A DNA stretch of 64,000 nucleotides from positions 2,043,144 through 2,107,143 of the forward strand of contig NZ_LT800494.1 of the NCBI RefSeq assembly GCF_900166665.1, in the 5' to 3' direction. Positions 35,685 through 43,646 of this stretch are shown piece after piece. The notes beneath the pieces were generated by a model. That model worked only from the letters and a program-made list of their open reading frames with translations, had not been told where the DNA came from and ran no database searches. This stretch comes from Cytobacillus gottheilii. Lineage in GTDB: Bacteria > Bacillota > Bacilli > Bacillales > Cytobacillaceae. The position numbers and the translations under genes are program-made. Each line of letters begins with the position of its first letter. The first letter of the stretch is position 1.

Positions 35685-37145
35685 TTGACAACTTTTTCAG
35701 ATTTTGGTTTAAGCGCAGAGCTAGTAAAAGCTCTATCTAATATGGGATTCGAAGAGCCGACACCTATTCAGGCACAAGCTATTCCAATTGCAATTACAGG
35801 TCAGGACATGATTGGACAGGCGCAAACAGGTACAGGTAAAACGACTGCTTTTGGTGTGCCCTTGTTAGAGAAGATTCAATCGGATGAGGGGGTACAAGGT
35901 CTTGTGCTTGCACCAACTCGTGAGCTTGCTGTTCAGGTTGCTGAGGAATTAAACCGTATTGGTCAGGTAAAAGGCATACGTACACTTCCAATTTACGGCG
36001 GACAGGATATAAACCGTCAAATTCGCGCTTTGAAAAACAGACCGCAAATTATTGCTGCAACACCTGGGCGCTTAATCGATCATATTGAACGAAAAACAAT
36101 CAGACTTGCGAATATCAAAACGGTTGTTCTTGATGAAGCAGATGAAATGCTGAACATGGGCTTTATTGAAGATATTGAAAGAATTTTAAGTGAGGTCAAA
36201 GGTGAGCGCCAAACACTATTGTTCTCAGCAACTATGCCAAAAAGAATTCAAGCTCTTGCTGAAAAGTTTATGGTTGAACCTCAAATCGTAAAAGTTAAGG
36301 CAAAAGAAATGACGGTTAAAAATATTGAACAGAGCTACATTGAAGTACATGAGAAACAAAAATTTGATGTGCTTTGCAGCTTGCTTGATATTCAGTCACC
36401 AGAACTTGCTATTGTTTTTGGACGGACAAAAAAACGTGTTGATGAAGTCGTGGAAGGCTTAATTAAGCGCGGCTACTCAGCTGAAGGAATTCACGGTGAC
36501 ATTCCACAAGCAAAACGTGATCAAGTAATCCGCCGTTTTAAAGAACAGACAATTGATATCATGGTTGCGACCGACGTTGCTGCACGTGGACTTGATATTT
36601 CTGGTGTTTCTCACGTTTACAACTTTGACATCCCGCAAGATCCTGAATCATATGTTCACAGAATCGGCAGAACTGGACGTGCAGGTAAAAAAGGCTTGGC
36701 TGTTACATTTGTAACTCCTAGAGAAATCGACCACTTAAAGATCATTGAAAATGTTACAAAGAGCAAAATGGCGAAACAGCCTGTTCCGTCTTTTAAAGAC
36801 GTATTGGCGGGCAACCAGCAGGCAACTATTAATAAACTAATGAATGTTATTGAAAAAAATGAACATGGCGATTACAAGCGTATTGCAGAATCTTTACTTG
36901 AAGATACAGACTCTGTAACAATGTTAGCTGCAGCTCTAAAACTGCTTACGAAAGATCCTGATGTTACTCCGGTTAAGTTGACTGCAGTGGAACCGTTGCG
37001 CTCTAAAAAGCCAAAAAGCGGTACACGTGATCGTAACCGCTATTCAGACAGACCGCGTGGAAACAGAGACCGCGGCCGTGATCGCAGAGAAAGTGGAAGA
37101 GACAGAGACCGCAGAAGAAGTAGAAATCGAAATAATGAATTATAA
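35685..37145 (+). CDS. cshA: DEAD-box RNA helicase CshA
   Basis: A 486-residue ATP-dependent RNA helicase. Q motif [13 protein letters not shown], motif I AQTGTGKT, Ia [23 protein letters not shown] region [12 protein letters not shown] and [12 protein letters not shown] are intact. A C-terminal Arg/Gly/Asp-rich tail ([20 protein letters not shown]) binds RNA. CshA helps RNA turnover and cold adaptation with Csp proteins. GGAGG nine bases before the TTG at 35685 fixes the start; the frame reaches back to 35643. It is flanked by two csp genes. Confidence 0.95.
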   Translation: MTTFSDFGLSAELVKALSNMGFEEPTPIQAQAIPIAITGQDMIGQAQTGTGKTTAFGVPLLEKIQSDEGVQGLVLAPTRELAVQVAEELNRIGQVKGIRTLPIYGGQDINRQIRALKNRPQIIAATPGRLIDHIERKTIRLANIKTVVLDEADEMLNMGFIEDIERILSEVKGERQTLLFSATMPKRIQALAEKFMVEPQIVKVKAKEMTVKNIEQSYIEVHEKQKFDVLCSLLDIQSPELAIVFGRTKKRVDEVVEGLIKRGYSAEGIHGDIPQAKRDQVIRRFKEQTIDIMVATDVAARGLDISGVSHVYNFDIPQDPESYVHRIGRTGRAGKKGLAVTFVTPREIDHLKIIENVTKSKMAKQPVPSFKDVLAGNQQATINKLMNVIEKNEHGDYKRIAESLLEDTDSVTMLAAALKLLTKDPDVTPVKLTAVEPLRSKKPKSGTRDRNRYSDRPRGNRDRGRDRRESGRDRDRRRSRNRNNEL

Positions 37146-37222
37146 AAACCAGATAAATTAGGCATAATGATTATAGGCAGTTATTTTCTGCTCTGATTTA
37201 AAGATATTAGGAGGAAACAAAA

Positions 37223-37423
37223 ATGGCAACAGGAAAAGTAAAATGGTTTAATTCTGAAAAAGGTTTTGGCTTTATCGAAGTAGAGGGTGGAGAAGATGTA
37301 TTTGTACATTACTCTGCAATTCAAACGGAAGGCTTTAAAACACTTGAAGAAGGCCAAGAAGTTCAATTTGATATAGAAGATGGCCAGCGTGGCCCTCAAG
37401 CCGTAAACGTAACAAAAAATTAA
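37223..37423 (+). CDS. Cold-shock protein, second copy
   Basis: A 66-residue OB-fold protein with RNP1 KGFGFIE and RNP2 VFVHY, similar to the csp at 34855 but with clear differences at the C-terminal half ([20 protein letters not shown]). AGGAGG precedes it. It starts 77 bases after cshA, so it may be co-transcribed with the helicase. Confidence 0.95.
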   Translation: MATGKVKWFNSEKGFGFIEVEGGEDVFVHYSAIQTEGFKTLEEGQEVQFDIEDGQRGPQAVNVTKN

Positions 37424-37428
37424 GTAAA

Positions 37429-37460
37429 AAAATAAAAAGCCGTTCTCGGCTTTTTATTTT
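37429..37460. terminator. Bidirectional terminator after csp
   Basis: AAAATAAAAAGCCG, loop TTCT, CGGCTTTTTATTTT; also serves the convergent acetyltransferase gene. Confidence 0.88.
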
Positions 37461-37469
37461 GTCTTTACA

Positions 37470-38294
37470 TCATTTTGTATATTGATAATAGTCCTGTACC
37501 CCATAAACTTTAAAGCCGCAGGACTCATATAGCTTAAGAGCGGTATTATTGGTGGCGACTACATCTAAATGGATGGATTCGGCACCTTTTTTATTTAGAG
37601 ATACTAGACAAGAAGTCAAAGCAGCTTTGCCAATGCCCTTGCCCTGGAATGAAGGATGAATCGCAAATGCATAAATCCAATTTTCTGTACCGTCATCCTG
37701 AACGCGTATTTTTCCGACATCTTTATGAAGGTATGAAATGATGTAATTGGTCTGATCATCATTTGTAAGTGCCTTATTGTTTGTATCTAAAGCATGTTCG
37801 AGTGGAATTCCAAAGCATAAATGGTCCAGCTCACTCATTTTTTTTAAATCAGCACTCTTTGCATGTCGTAGTTTGACATTCGTGTTGTTTTGAATTAGTT
37901 CTTTTTGACTCCATTTCATCTGATGTTCGGAAAATGAATAATCATAGCCTTTAGCCTTTATAAAGGATTTTGCTGTAATTGAATTTCCCGGAGCATTGAG
38001 TAGGATCTTTTGATATGGTTCTAATATTGGCAAGGCATCAGCCAGCAAGGCAGAGAAGATGCCATTTCTCCTATAGTCAGGGTGAACCATCCCGCAGATC
38101 TCAGCTTCGTTGCCAAATCCATATACGGCAGCAAAACCTACTAATACACCGTCATGATAATGGAAAAAGTCACTTTTTTCGGCTTCCTTCCTATGATTTA
38201 GCATATCCCAATTTAACTTCAAGCTAATATCATCATGATGTTCGCAGATGATCTGCAGCAATTGTATCTGCTGTATTTCGTTCATCGTTAGCAT
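37470..38294 (-). CDS. Tandem GNAT acetyltransferase
   Basis: A 274-residue protein with two GNAT folds. The N-terminal copy has EICGMVHPDYRRNGIFSALL, the C-terminal copy IYAFAIHPSFQGKGIGKAALTSCL and DVVATNNTALKLYESCGFK, both acetyl-CoA-binding patterns. Substrate unknown; small-molecule or protein acetylation is possible. The ATG at 38294, nine bases after GGGGG, is used; a second ATG lies three codons later. Confidence 0.85.
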   Translation of the reverse strand: MLTMNEIQQIQLLQIICEHHDDISLKLNWDMLNHRKEAEKSDFFHYHDGVLVGFAAVYGFGNEAEICGMVHPDYRRNGIFSALLADALPILEPYQKILLNAPGNSITAKSFIKAKGYDYSFSEHQMKWSQKELIQNNTNVKLRHAKSADLKKMSELDHLCFGIPLEHALDTNNKALTNDDQTNYIISYLHKDVGKIRVQDDGTENWIYAFAIHPSFQGKGIGKAALTSCLVSLNKKGAESIHLDVVATNNTALKLYESCGFKVYGVQDYYQYTK

Positions 38295-38503
38295 TTTCTC
38301 ATTCCCCCACTTGAGAATAGTAATAAAGGGATTATGACTGCCCTATGTGTTGATTTTAGATGCATGTAGCTGTATTCATTAATCTTACTTCATAGAGATG
38401 AAGTTTGTATAGGTCATTTATGTTTGATGAATGGGGAAATGGTTTATAATACTAAAATCAAACGATTTATGCTATGATCAATTCAGAAAGCGGGGCGAAT
38501 AAA

Positions 38504-38911
38504 TTGAAAGCATTTTCTGTTAAGTTCCATAAAGAAGATCGAGTAGATGCAATGAATGTATTTAAACTAAACGAAGAAGATTTTCAAAGAGCCACTGAAG
38601 GCGGGACAAGGCATCTCTTTGAATTAGATACAAATATAGGATTTTTTGTTTACTTTGATGGGGTAGATGAAAATGGAAAGGAATCCTACATGGTCCTTCA
38701 TTATGAAGGTGAAGAAGATGAGCCAGATGCATGCTATGCTTTTGAATTGAAAGATTTTTACCAATTTGCAGCTCTTCATTTGAATGATCTGGAATTCAAC
38801 GAAGAAATGGAAGAAGAAGAGGATGAGGAAGAGGAAGTGTATACTCCGATCCATCATTTAGCTCATTTAATGTACCATATTATTGAAGAAGGTAAAACAA
38901 TTGAAGTTTAG
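38504..38911 (+). CDS. Acidic protein of unknown function
   Basis: A 135-residue acidic protein starting MKAFSVKFHKEDRVDAMNVF, with a run of Glu and Asp near residue 108 (EEMEEEEDEEEEVY). No motif or membrane segment is recognised. The TTG at 38504 is preferred because GCGGGG precedes it; an ATG at 38474 has no ribosome binding site. It ends in a perfect terminator shared with the convergent gene. Confidence 0.65.
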   Translation: MKAFSVKFHKEDRVDAMNVFKLNEEDFQRATEGGTRHLFELDTNIGFFVYFDGVDENGKESYMVLHYEGEEDEPDACYAFELKDFYQFAALHLNDLEFNEEMEEEEDEEEEVYTPIHHLAHLMYHIIEEGKTIEV

Positions 38912-38922
38912 GCAACTGAGCA

Positions 38923-38956
38923 GAAAAGCTGAACCGTGTTCACGGTTCAGCTTTTC
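38923..38956. terminator. Bidirectional terminator
   Basis: A perfect 16-bp inverted repeat GAAAAGCTGAACCGTG with a two-base gap, between convergent genes. Confidence 0.88.
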
Positions 38957-38965
38957 GTCTTATGC

Positions 38966-39253
38966 TTATTCGGCAGTATCATTGTGTTCGCTGCAAAAAC
39001 GAAGTATTTCAGCTTCTTCGTCTTCTTCCAGTGCAAAATCAAGAATTTCTCCGGTTCCTGTCTGGAAATGGTAATTCAATATTTTGCTATCCTGTTCATC
39101 TCGATAAAATAAAACACGCAGGCTAATGCCGGCTTCTGAATATAATTCATCATCTTCATCAACTTCTAAACTTAAGAAAAACTCATATCTTAAACCAGAA
39201 AGTATTCCAGTGGGATCTTTTATTTGTTCAACAGTGTAACTATCGATATTCAT
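38966..39253 (-). CDS. DUF6509-like small protein
   Basis: A 95-residue acidic protein starting MNIDSYTVEQIKDPTGILSG with RYEFFLSLEVDEDDELYSE; the pattern resembles the DUF6509 family of Bacillus as I recall it. Function unknown. GGAAAGGA eight bases before the start supports it. Confidence 0.65.
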   Translation of the reverse strand: MNIDSYTVEQIKDPTGILSGLRYEFFLSLEVDEDDELYSEAGISLRVLFYRDEQDSKILNYHFQTGTGEILDFALEEDEEAEILRFCSEHNDTAE

Positions 39254-39419
39254 ATTATGTTCATCCTTTCCTTCTGAACTGCTGCCTTAGCCATTATACA
39301 CCTTTTCAGCACCACAATGAAAATCTGCAGGTTTTTTTGTTTCAATTTATCAGTTTTGACGGTAAAGGTAAAATGTGTTATAATAAAAAAGATAAATATT
39401 CGAATATTTTTGTTTCGAC

Positions 39420-39481
39420 CACACTTGTTATAAAGAACCTATAACAAACGTTCTTTATATTAACGTGTGATTTTTATTTTT
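39420..39481 (+). promoter_or_regulatory. Long leader hairpin before ydjO
   Basis: CACACTTGTTATAAAGAAC and GTTCTTTATATTAACGTGTG pair almost completely around a ten-base loop and are followed by a T-rich run, 40 bases before the ydjO start. It looks like a terminator or temperature-sensitive attenuator within the leader. Confidence 0.55.
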
Positions 39482-39517
39482 CTCAAGGGTTTTACTCTTT
39501 CTAGGAGGTGCCTATTC

Positions 39518-39730
39518 ATGGCAAAGGGATTTGGAAGAAGAAACATAGAAGAAGTAAAAACGGAAGAGGTTAAGATTTGGGAGTGTACTTCCGAAACATG
39601 TAATTGCTGGGTGCGAGACAATTTTAAAAGCAGCGAGAAACCTCTTTGCCCTATTTGTAACACTGAAATGAAGGAAAACATAAAAGAATTGCAAGTTGTT
39701 AACAACAGCAGTATTTTTTCGACTAAATGA
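39518..39730 (+). CDS. ydjO: Cold-inducible YdjO-family protein
   Basis: A 70-residue protein with the YdjO pattern: VKIWECTSETCNCWVRDNFKSSEKPLCPIC. The paired Cys residues (CTSETCNC and CPIC) can bind zinc. B. subtilis YdjO is listed as cold-inducible; its activity is unknown. AGGAGGTG before the ATG at 39518 fixes the start within a longer frame. Preceded by a strong leader hairpin and followed by a terminator. The nearby csp and cshA genes fit a cold theme. Confidence 0.8.
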   Translation: MAKGFGRRNIEEVKTEEVKIWECTSETCNCWVRDNFKSSEKPLCPICNTEMKENIKELQVVNNSSIFSTK

Positions 39731-39745
39731 ATAACTTGAAATTTG

Positions 39746-39775
39746 AAAGCTGGCAGAATGATTGCCAGCTTTTTG
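39746..39775 (+). terminator. Intrinsic terminator after ydjO
   Basis: AAAGCTGGCA, loop, TGCCAGCTTTTT-like stem. Confidence 0.87.
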
Positions 39776-39912
39776 CTGTTTATGAACTCGAGGCACCATG
39801 CCGTTAAGATTGCTGCGGTTATTGGCATTATTTTAAAACGGGTTATCGCCAACAAGTTACAGATCCTATTTAGCGCTTTGGTATGAGATGCTGCAACGGC
39901 ATATTCAGTCTG

Positions 39913-40977
39913 CTACTGCTGTCTTTTTTTCATTTTTTCTAGAACTGTGTCCAGTTCGTCTGGCCGAAGCAGCTCTATAGGAGAGTAGCCTTGTTCAAAT
40001 TGAATCATATCAGCTTCTATTAGGAGCACATATTTTTGATTGATTTTGGCTAAATGGATCTGCTCACCATAATCGCTCAAAAGTCCCTTTATTGATATAT
40101 GATCAAGCTTCATTTTCAGCTCTGCTTCCGGTGTAAGCTCTGTAATTTGGGCTGTGGCCTCTACTACTTGCTCTGTACTAAACCGTTCCTGCAGTTCTCT
40201 TTTGGGGCTGGTTGCCCAAACATCCATTGCGGTTTCGAATTGTTCTCTTTCCTCGCTCTCGCCTTCAAATGATTCCTCTATATGTGATTGAACCATTGTC
40301 ATTACTTGAGACTTAATAATTTCTGGCATTGATTCTCCGTACTCTACATACTTTAAGAAGTCTTCAAAATATCGGGCATGGGATGCCTGGTGAATTTTAA
40401 CTTCATTAGGCTCGATTATTCCTTCTTCAGGCATGTAAGGATATTGGATGGATTTCATATTCTTCGTTGTAATGGCCATTTCAACATTTCTGATTAAGGT
40501 TGCTTCATCAGATATAGATGCTACTTTCGGCTCGAAATCACACTTCATAATGAAAAGAAATGGCTCATCAAGGTACTTTCGTAGTTTTGCAGAAATAATA
40601 AGCAATACACCGCCCCGAATGGCGGCTGTATCAGCGTATGCTCCCACAATCGCTTCGTTAGCTTCTTGAAATTCTTCTTTAGTAGCTGCATTTCTTACCT
40701 TTGAAAATACATTAAAGTTTGGATTAGAGGTGAGGTCATGTCCATCTTCCGTAATAAAGCGACCGATTTTAGTAGGGGCATTTTCTGATTTTGGGTGCCT
40801 CTCTACTTTTCTTTTGTTAATCTTAGTGAGTTCTCCATCAAGAAAATCTCTTAATGGACTTTCTTCATAAGCAGCCTGATCTAATGTTTGGTAGTGTTTA
40901 TTCGATTTACTTACATTTTCGCCTTCACCGTGTATATTAATTACATAAAATGATAAGAACTTAATTTCAAAATCCAT
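39913..40977 (-). CDS. Conserved protein, probably DUF3900 family
   Basis: A 354-residue cytosolic protein starting MDFEIKFLSFYVINIHGEGE, with TAAIRGGVLLIISAKLRKYLDEPFLFIMKCDFEPK and KIHQASHARYFEDFLKYVEYGESMPEI. The latter stretch with conserved His residues resembles nucleoid-associated YejK-like proteins in layout, though I link it from memory to DUF3900. Function unknown. AAAGGTGA precedes the start. Confidence 0.7.
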   Translation of the reverse strand: MDFEIKFLSFYVINIHGEGENVSKSNKHYQTLDQAAYEESPLRDFLDGELTKINKRKVERHPKSENAPTKIGRFITEDGHDLTSNPNFNVFSKVRNAATKEEFQEANEAIVGAYADTAAIRGGVLLIISAKLRKYLDEPFLFIMKCDFEPKVASISDEATLIRNVEMAITTKNMKSIQYPYMPEEGIIEPNEVKIHQASHARYFEDFLKYVEYGESMPEIIKSQVMTMVQSHIEESFEGESEEREQFETAMDVWATSPKRELQERFSTEQVVEATAQITELTPEAELKMKLDHISIKGLLSDYGEQIHLAKINQKYVLLIEADMIQFEQGYSPIELLRPDELDTVLEKMKKRQQ

Positions 40978-41149
40978 TTATATGCTCACCTTTTTAAATT
41001 GTTATCATAGCATACTTGGACTATTGTCCAAATCAGCACTACAAAAGTATAGGAGAATAATCCGAATACGTCAATCATCAGCTGTTGCATATTGTGGAGT
41101 TGTTAGGAAAAAATAATTTGTATTAAAGATTCCTACTGGATGTGATTGA

Positions 41150-41983
41150 ATGGAGAATACAATATGGTATGCCATTTTAGGAATCATCGGCTATATTATG
41201 ATTAGATGCACATATAAAAAAACAGATTTACGTCAGTACATAGCATTATACATTTTCACAATGGGACTTGCCTTTTTTATGGAGTACTTTGTGCTTATCC
41301 TTTTTGATGCATATGCATATCATCCAAAAGTATTTGGGGACAACTGGTTTGATAACACAGTGGGATCGAGTATGTCACAGGCACTATTTATTCCAAGCCT
41401 GCTATTGTTAATTATTACTTTTCAATTAAAACTAAGAAGGATTCTGTTCATATTATTCGGTGTTTTTTTAATAGAGGAGTTTTTTACCTGGATTAATATC
41501 TATGAACATTACTGGTGGAAATCATGGTATACGTTTATTATTTTATTCATATCCATTTACGTCCTGAAAATGTGGAGAAACCTGCTCAAAAAACCATTTT
41601 CATTTACTAGGTTTTTAACAATGTATATGGCCATTACAACATGTATGCAAGGGCTGACCATCATCAGTCAAGCATTCTTTAGAACACATTATTATACCGT
41701 CGGCTGGTTTACTGAGTTATCTAGAGATAGTGTTGCATTTAATACTGCCTACTGGATGATTTATAGCTTGCTTTTAGCAGCTATTGTTCTTTACTGTTTT
41801 TCTTTCTTAGCATGCTCCATTCTGCTTGTTGGTGATTTATCAATTAATGTTATTTTAGAGGGTGCTGGAGTATTGCATATAAACCAATTTTGGCATCCGG
41901 CTATGTTGGGCATCTGTTTGCTGCTTGTCCTATTAATGATGAAAAGATTAGAAGCTTATTTATTTTGCAGGATTCTAAAGTAA
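41150..41983 (+). CDS. Multi-pass membrane protein of unknown function
   Basis: A 277-residue protein with about seven or eight hydrophobic segments and many aromatic residues (EHYWWKSWYTFIILFISIYVL). A patch FGDNWFDNTVGSSMSQALF lies between segments two and three. I do not recognise the family; similar Bacillus proteins are listed as uncharacterised membrane proteins. It precedes sspH by 65 bases without a clear terminator, so the two may share a transcript. Confidence 0.7.
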   Translation: MENTIWYAILGIIGYIMIRCTYKKTDLRQYIALYIFTMGLAFFMEYFVLILFDAYAYHPKVFGDNWFDNTVGSSMSQALFIPSLLLLIITFQLKLRRILFILFGVFLIEEFFTWINIYEHYWWKSWYTFIILFISIYVLKMWRNLLKKPFSFTRFLTMYMAITTCMQGLTIISQAFFRTHYYTVGWFTELSRDSVAFNTAYWMIYSLLLAAIVLYCFSFLACSILLVGDLSINVILEGAGVLHINQFWHPAMLGICLLLVLLMMKRLEAYLFCRILK

Positions 41984-42048
41984 CGTATAAAACATGCAAA
42001 ACAGTTTAAAATAATTCTGATCACATACAAGGGAAAAGGGGTGTCCAA

Positions 42049-42228
42049 GTGGAAATAAATCGCGTTAAACAAATTTTATCATCAAGTGCAGATATTCAGG
42101 TTCAATATAATGGTGCATCTGTTTGGATTGATGGAATCAATGAAGAAAAGCAAATGGCAACGGTGCATTTGCGCGGGCCTTTAGAAGAGCGGACAGAAGT
42201 AGCGATTGCAGATCTTAGAGAGATGTAG
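42049..42228 (+). CDS. sspH: Small acid-soluble spore protein, H family
   Basis: A 59-residue protein, MEINRVKQILSSSADIQVQY followed by NGASVWIDGINEE, matching the SspH family in length and pattern. It is deposited in the spore core; made in the forespore in B. subtilis. Start GTG with AAAGGGG upstream. A terminator hairpin overlaps the end of the gene. Confidence 0.85.
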   Translation: MEINRVKQILSSSADIQVQYNGASVWIDGINEEKQMATVHLRGPLEERTEVAIADLREM

Positions 42229-42260
42229 AGAGTTGCCAATAGGCATCTCTTTTTCTTTTT
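42219..42260 (+). terminator. Intrinsic terminator overlapping the sspH end
   Basis: AGAGATG (42219-42225) and CATCTCT (42244-42250) enclose the stop codon and lead into a T-rich tail. Confidence 0.75.
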
Positions 42261-42398
42261 AGGCAGAACAGCCGAAAGCCAAGTTAATAGCGGAGTATAT
42301 TTAAGCAAAAATTGAACAAGGTAAGTTAAGCACAGTGTCTATGTTGCCTTTAAATACGCTGCCAGAGTATAATACCCTTAAAAAGAGGGGGCTAGCCC

Positions 42399-42725
42399 AT
42401 GAACATGGATGCAGCGGATCATGCAGCTTGTGATCATCAAAATGAGCGTAAAAGCCATCATTCAGAAGAGGTCAAGAAAAACCTGACTACCCGGTTAAAT
42501 CGAATTGAAGGTCAAATACGGGGCATAAAAGGACTCATTGAAAAAGATACATATTGTGATGATGTCATCACTCAAATATCTGCTACACAATCTGCTTTAA
42601 ACAGTGTTGCGAAACTGCTGCTGGAAGGTCATTTGAAAAGCTGTATAGTAGAGCGGATACAAGAGGGTGATGACAAAGTGTTAGATGAATTTTTAACAAC
42701 TGTTCAAAAATTGATGAAGAAATGA
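42399..42725 (+). CDS. csoR: Copper-sensing repressor CsoR
   Basis: A 108-residue all-helical repressor of the DUF156/CsoR family. The Cu(I) ligands Cys-His-Cys are present in YCDDV, EGHLKSC, and Arg/Glu residues LNRIEGQIRGI mark helix 1. An N-terminal His/Cys-rich extension (AADHAACDHQNERKSHHSE) is unusual. A TACCC / GGGGG pair (42373-42391) spans the ribosome binding site and may be part of an operator. copZ follows after nine bases. Confidence 0.92.
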   Translation: MNMDAADHAACDHQNERKSHHSEEVKKNLTTRLNRIEGQIRGIKGLIEKDTYCDDVITQISATQSALNSVAKLLLEGHLKSCIVERIQEGDDKVLDEFLTTVQKLMKK

Positions 42726-42734
42726 GGAACACGT

Positions 42735-42941
42735 ATGGAGTGTATAACTATAAAAGTGAGCGGAATGTCCTGTGGTCATTGTGTAAAAGCGGTAGAGGAC
42801 AGTGTCGGCGAGCTTCCTGGTGTTGAAAAGGTGAAGGTTGAACTTGAAGGCGGGAAGGTTGAGGTTGAATATAATCCGAATTCTGTTACACTTGATAAGA
42901 TCAAAGTAACAATTGGTGAACAAGGATATGATGTTTTATAG
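42735..42941 (+). CDS. copZ: Copper chaperone CopZ
   Basis: A 68-residue ferredoxin-like metallochaperone with the Cu(I) site GMSCGHC. Delivers copper to the CopA exporter in the cytosol. It is the last gene of the csoR operon; no copA follows here, so the exporter must be elsewhere. A strong terminator lies seven bases after the stop. Confidence 0.94.
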   Translation: MECITIKVSGMSCGHCVKAVEDSVGELPGVEKVKVELEGGKVEVEYNPNSVTLDKIKVTIGEQGYDVL

Positions 42942-42948
42942 AGAATCG

Positions 42949-42986
42949 TAGAACGTGTATTTATTACACGTTCTATTATTTTTTTT
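42949..42986 (+). terminator. Intrinsic terminator after copZ
   Basis: TAGAACGTGTA, loop TTTAT, TACACGTTCTA and a T-rich tail. Confidence 0.92.
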
Positions 42987-43084
42987 GTGTGAAGAAAAAT
43001 TTTTTTTTGCTGGAAAATCGTGCTGGACCAAGTGTTTCTAAGAGAGTAATGGGAAAAATAGAGTGTTCTAGCAAAATAAAAAAA

Positions 43085-43113
43085 TTGAATTATATTTTCG
43101 CATATGATAGAAT
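43085..43113 (+). promoter_or_regulatory. Sigma-A promoter of the nrd operon
   Basis: TTGAAT, 17 bases, TAGAAT. The predicted transcription start near 43120 lies within the first NrdR box and implies a leader of about 525 bases. Confidence 0.7.
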
Positions 43114-43116
43114 TAC

Positions 43117-43163
43117 ATACAATATCTAGTGTTGGTTCTGTTGATGCAAACTATATATAGATA
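43117..43163 (+). promoter_or_regulatory. Two NrdR boxes
   Basis: ATACAATATCTAGTGT (43117-43132; one mismatch to ACACWATATNTWGTGT) and AAACTATATATAGATA (43148-43163; three mismatches), 31 bases apart start to start, the spacing usual for NrdR tandem boxes. They overlap the likely transcription start, consistent with repression by NrdR-ATP/dATP. Confidence 0.75.
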
Positions 43164-43229
43164 ATCTGCACAACCATCCGGACTTAAAAAGAATTCGCTA
43201 GAACGCTTACTATTGCACTTATTATCTGA

Positions 43230-43374
43230 AGTTGCAATATAAATAGTGAACCACTGATACGAAATATAGTTGCTATAGGCAATGTGATATGAAGGGCAAC
43301 TAGGTGAAAAATGCACAAGCCAGAGAGACTGCTTGCGCGAGCAAAAGTTTCTTTCTTCGGGAAGTGTTTTTTTT
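43230..43374 (+). promoter_or_regulatory. Structured leader, possible attenuator with B12-box-like motif
   Basis: Contains TAGTTGC / GCAACTA (about 43266-43302), AAGCCAGAGAGACTGC (43317-43332), resembling the cobalamin-riboswitch box AGYCAGGAGACCTGCC, and a CTTTC-TTCG-GGAAG hairpin followed by TGTTTTTTTTT (43350-43374), a terminator. Other conserved cobalamin-aptamer cores were not recognised, so ligand identity is open. The rest of the leader to 43646 has no supported gene. Confidence 0.45.
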
Positions 43375-43646
43375 TGTGAAAATTATAATCGGCGACGACC
43401 AAAAGAGATGATCCGTGTTGTAAAGGACAATAAAATCTTCTTTTGATTTCTGGTTAAATTGATGCATCATACAGCATGAACCTTTAATTTTCGTTTTGCT
43501 TGGCTCAAGTTGGTGGGTTTAAGCGTATTCTCAACTGTTTAAAAACACCTGAAATAGGACATTTACATAATGTGCATCAGGTGCATAATGTGTTTCCAAA
43601 AGAACAGCATTCCGCTGATTCTTTCATGTTGAAGGAGGAATTATCA

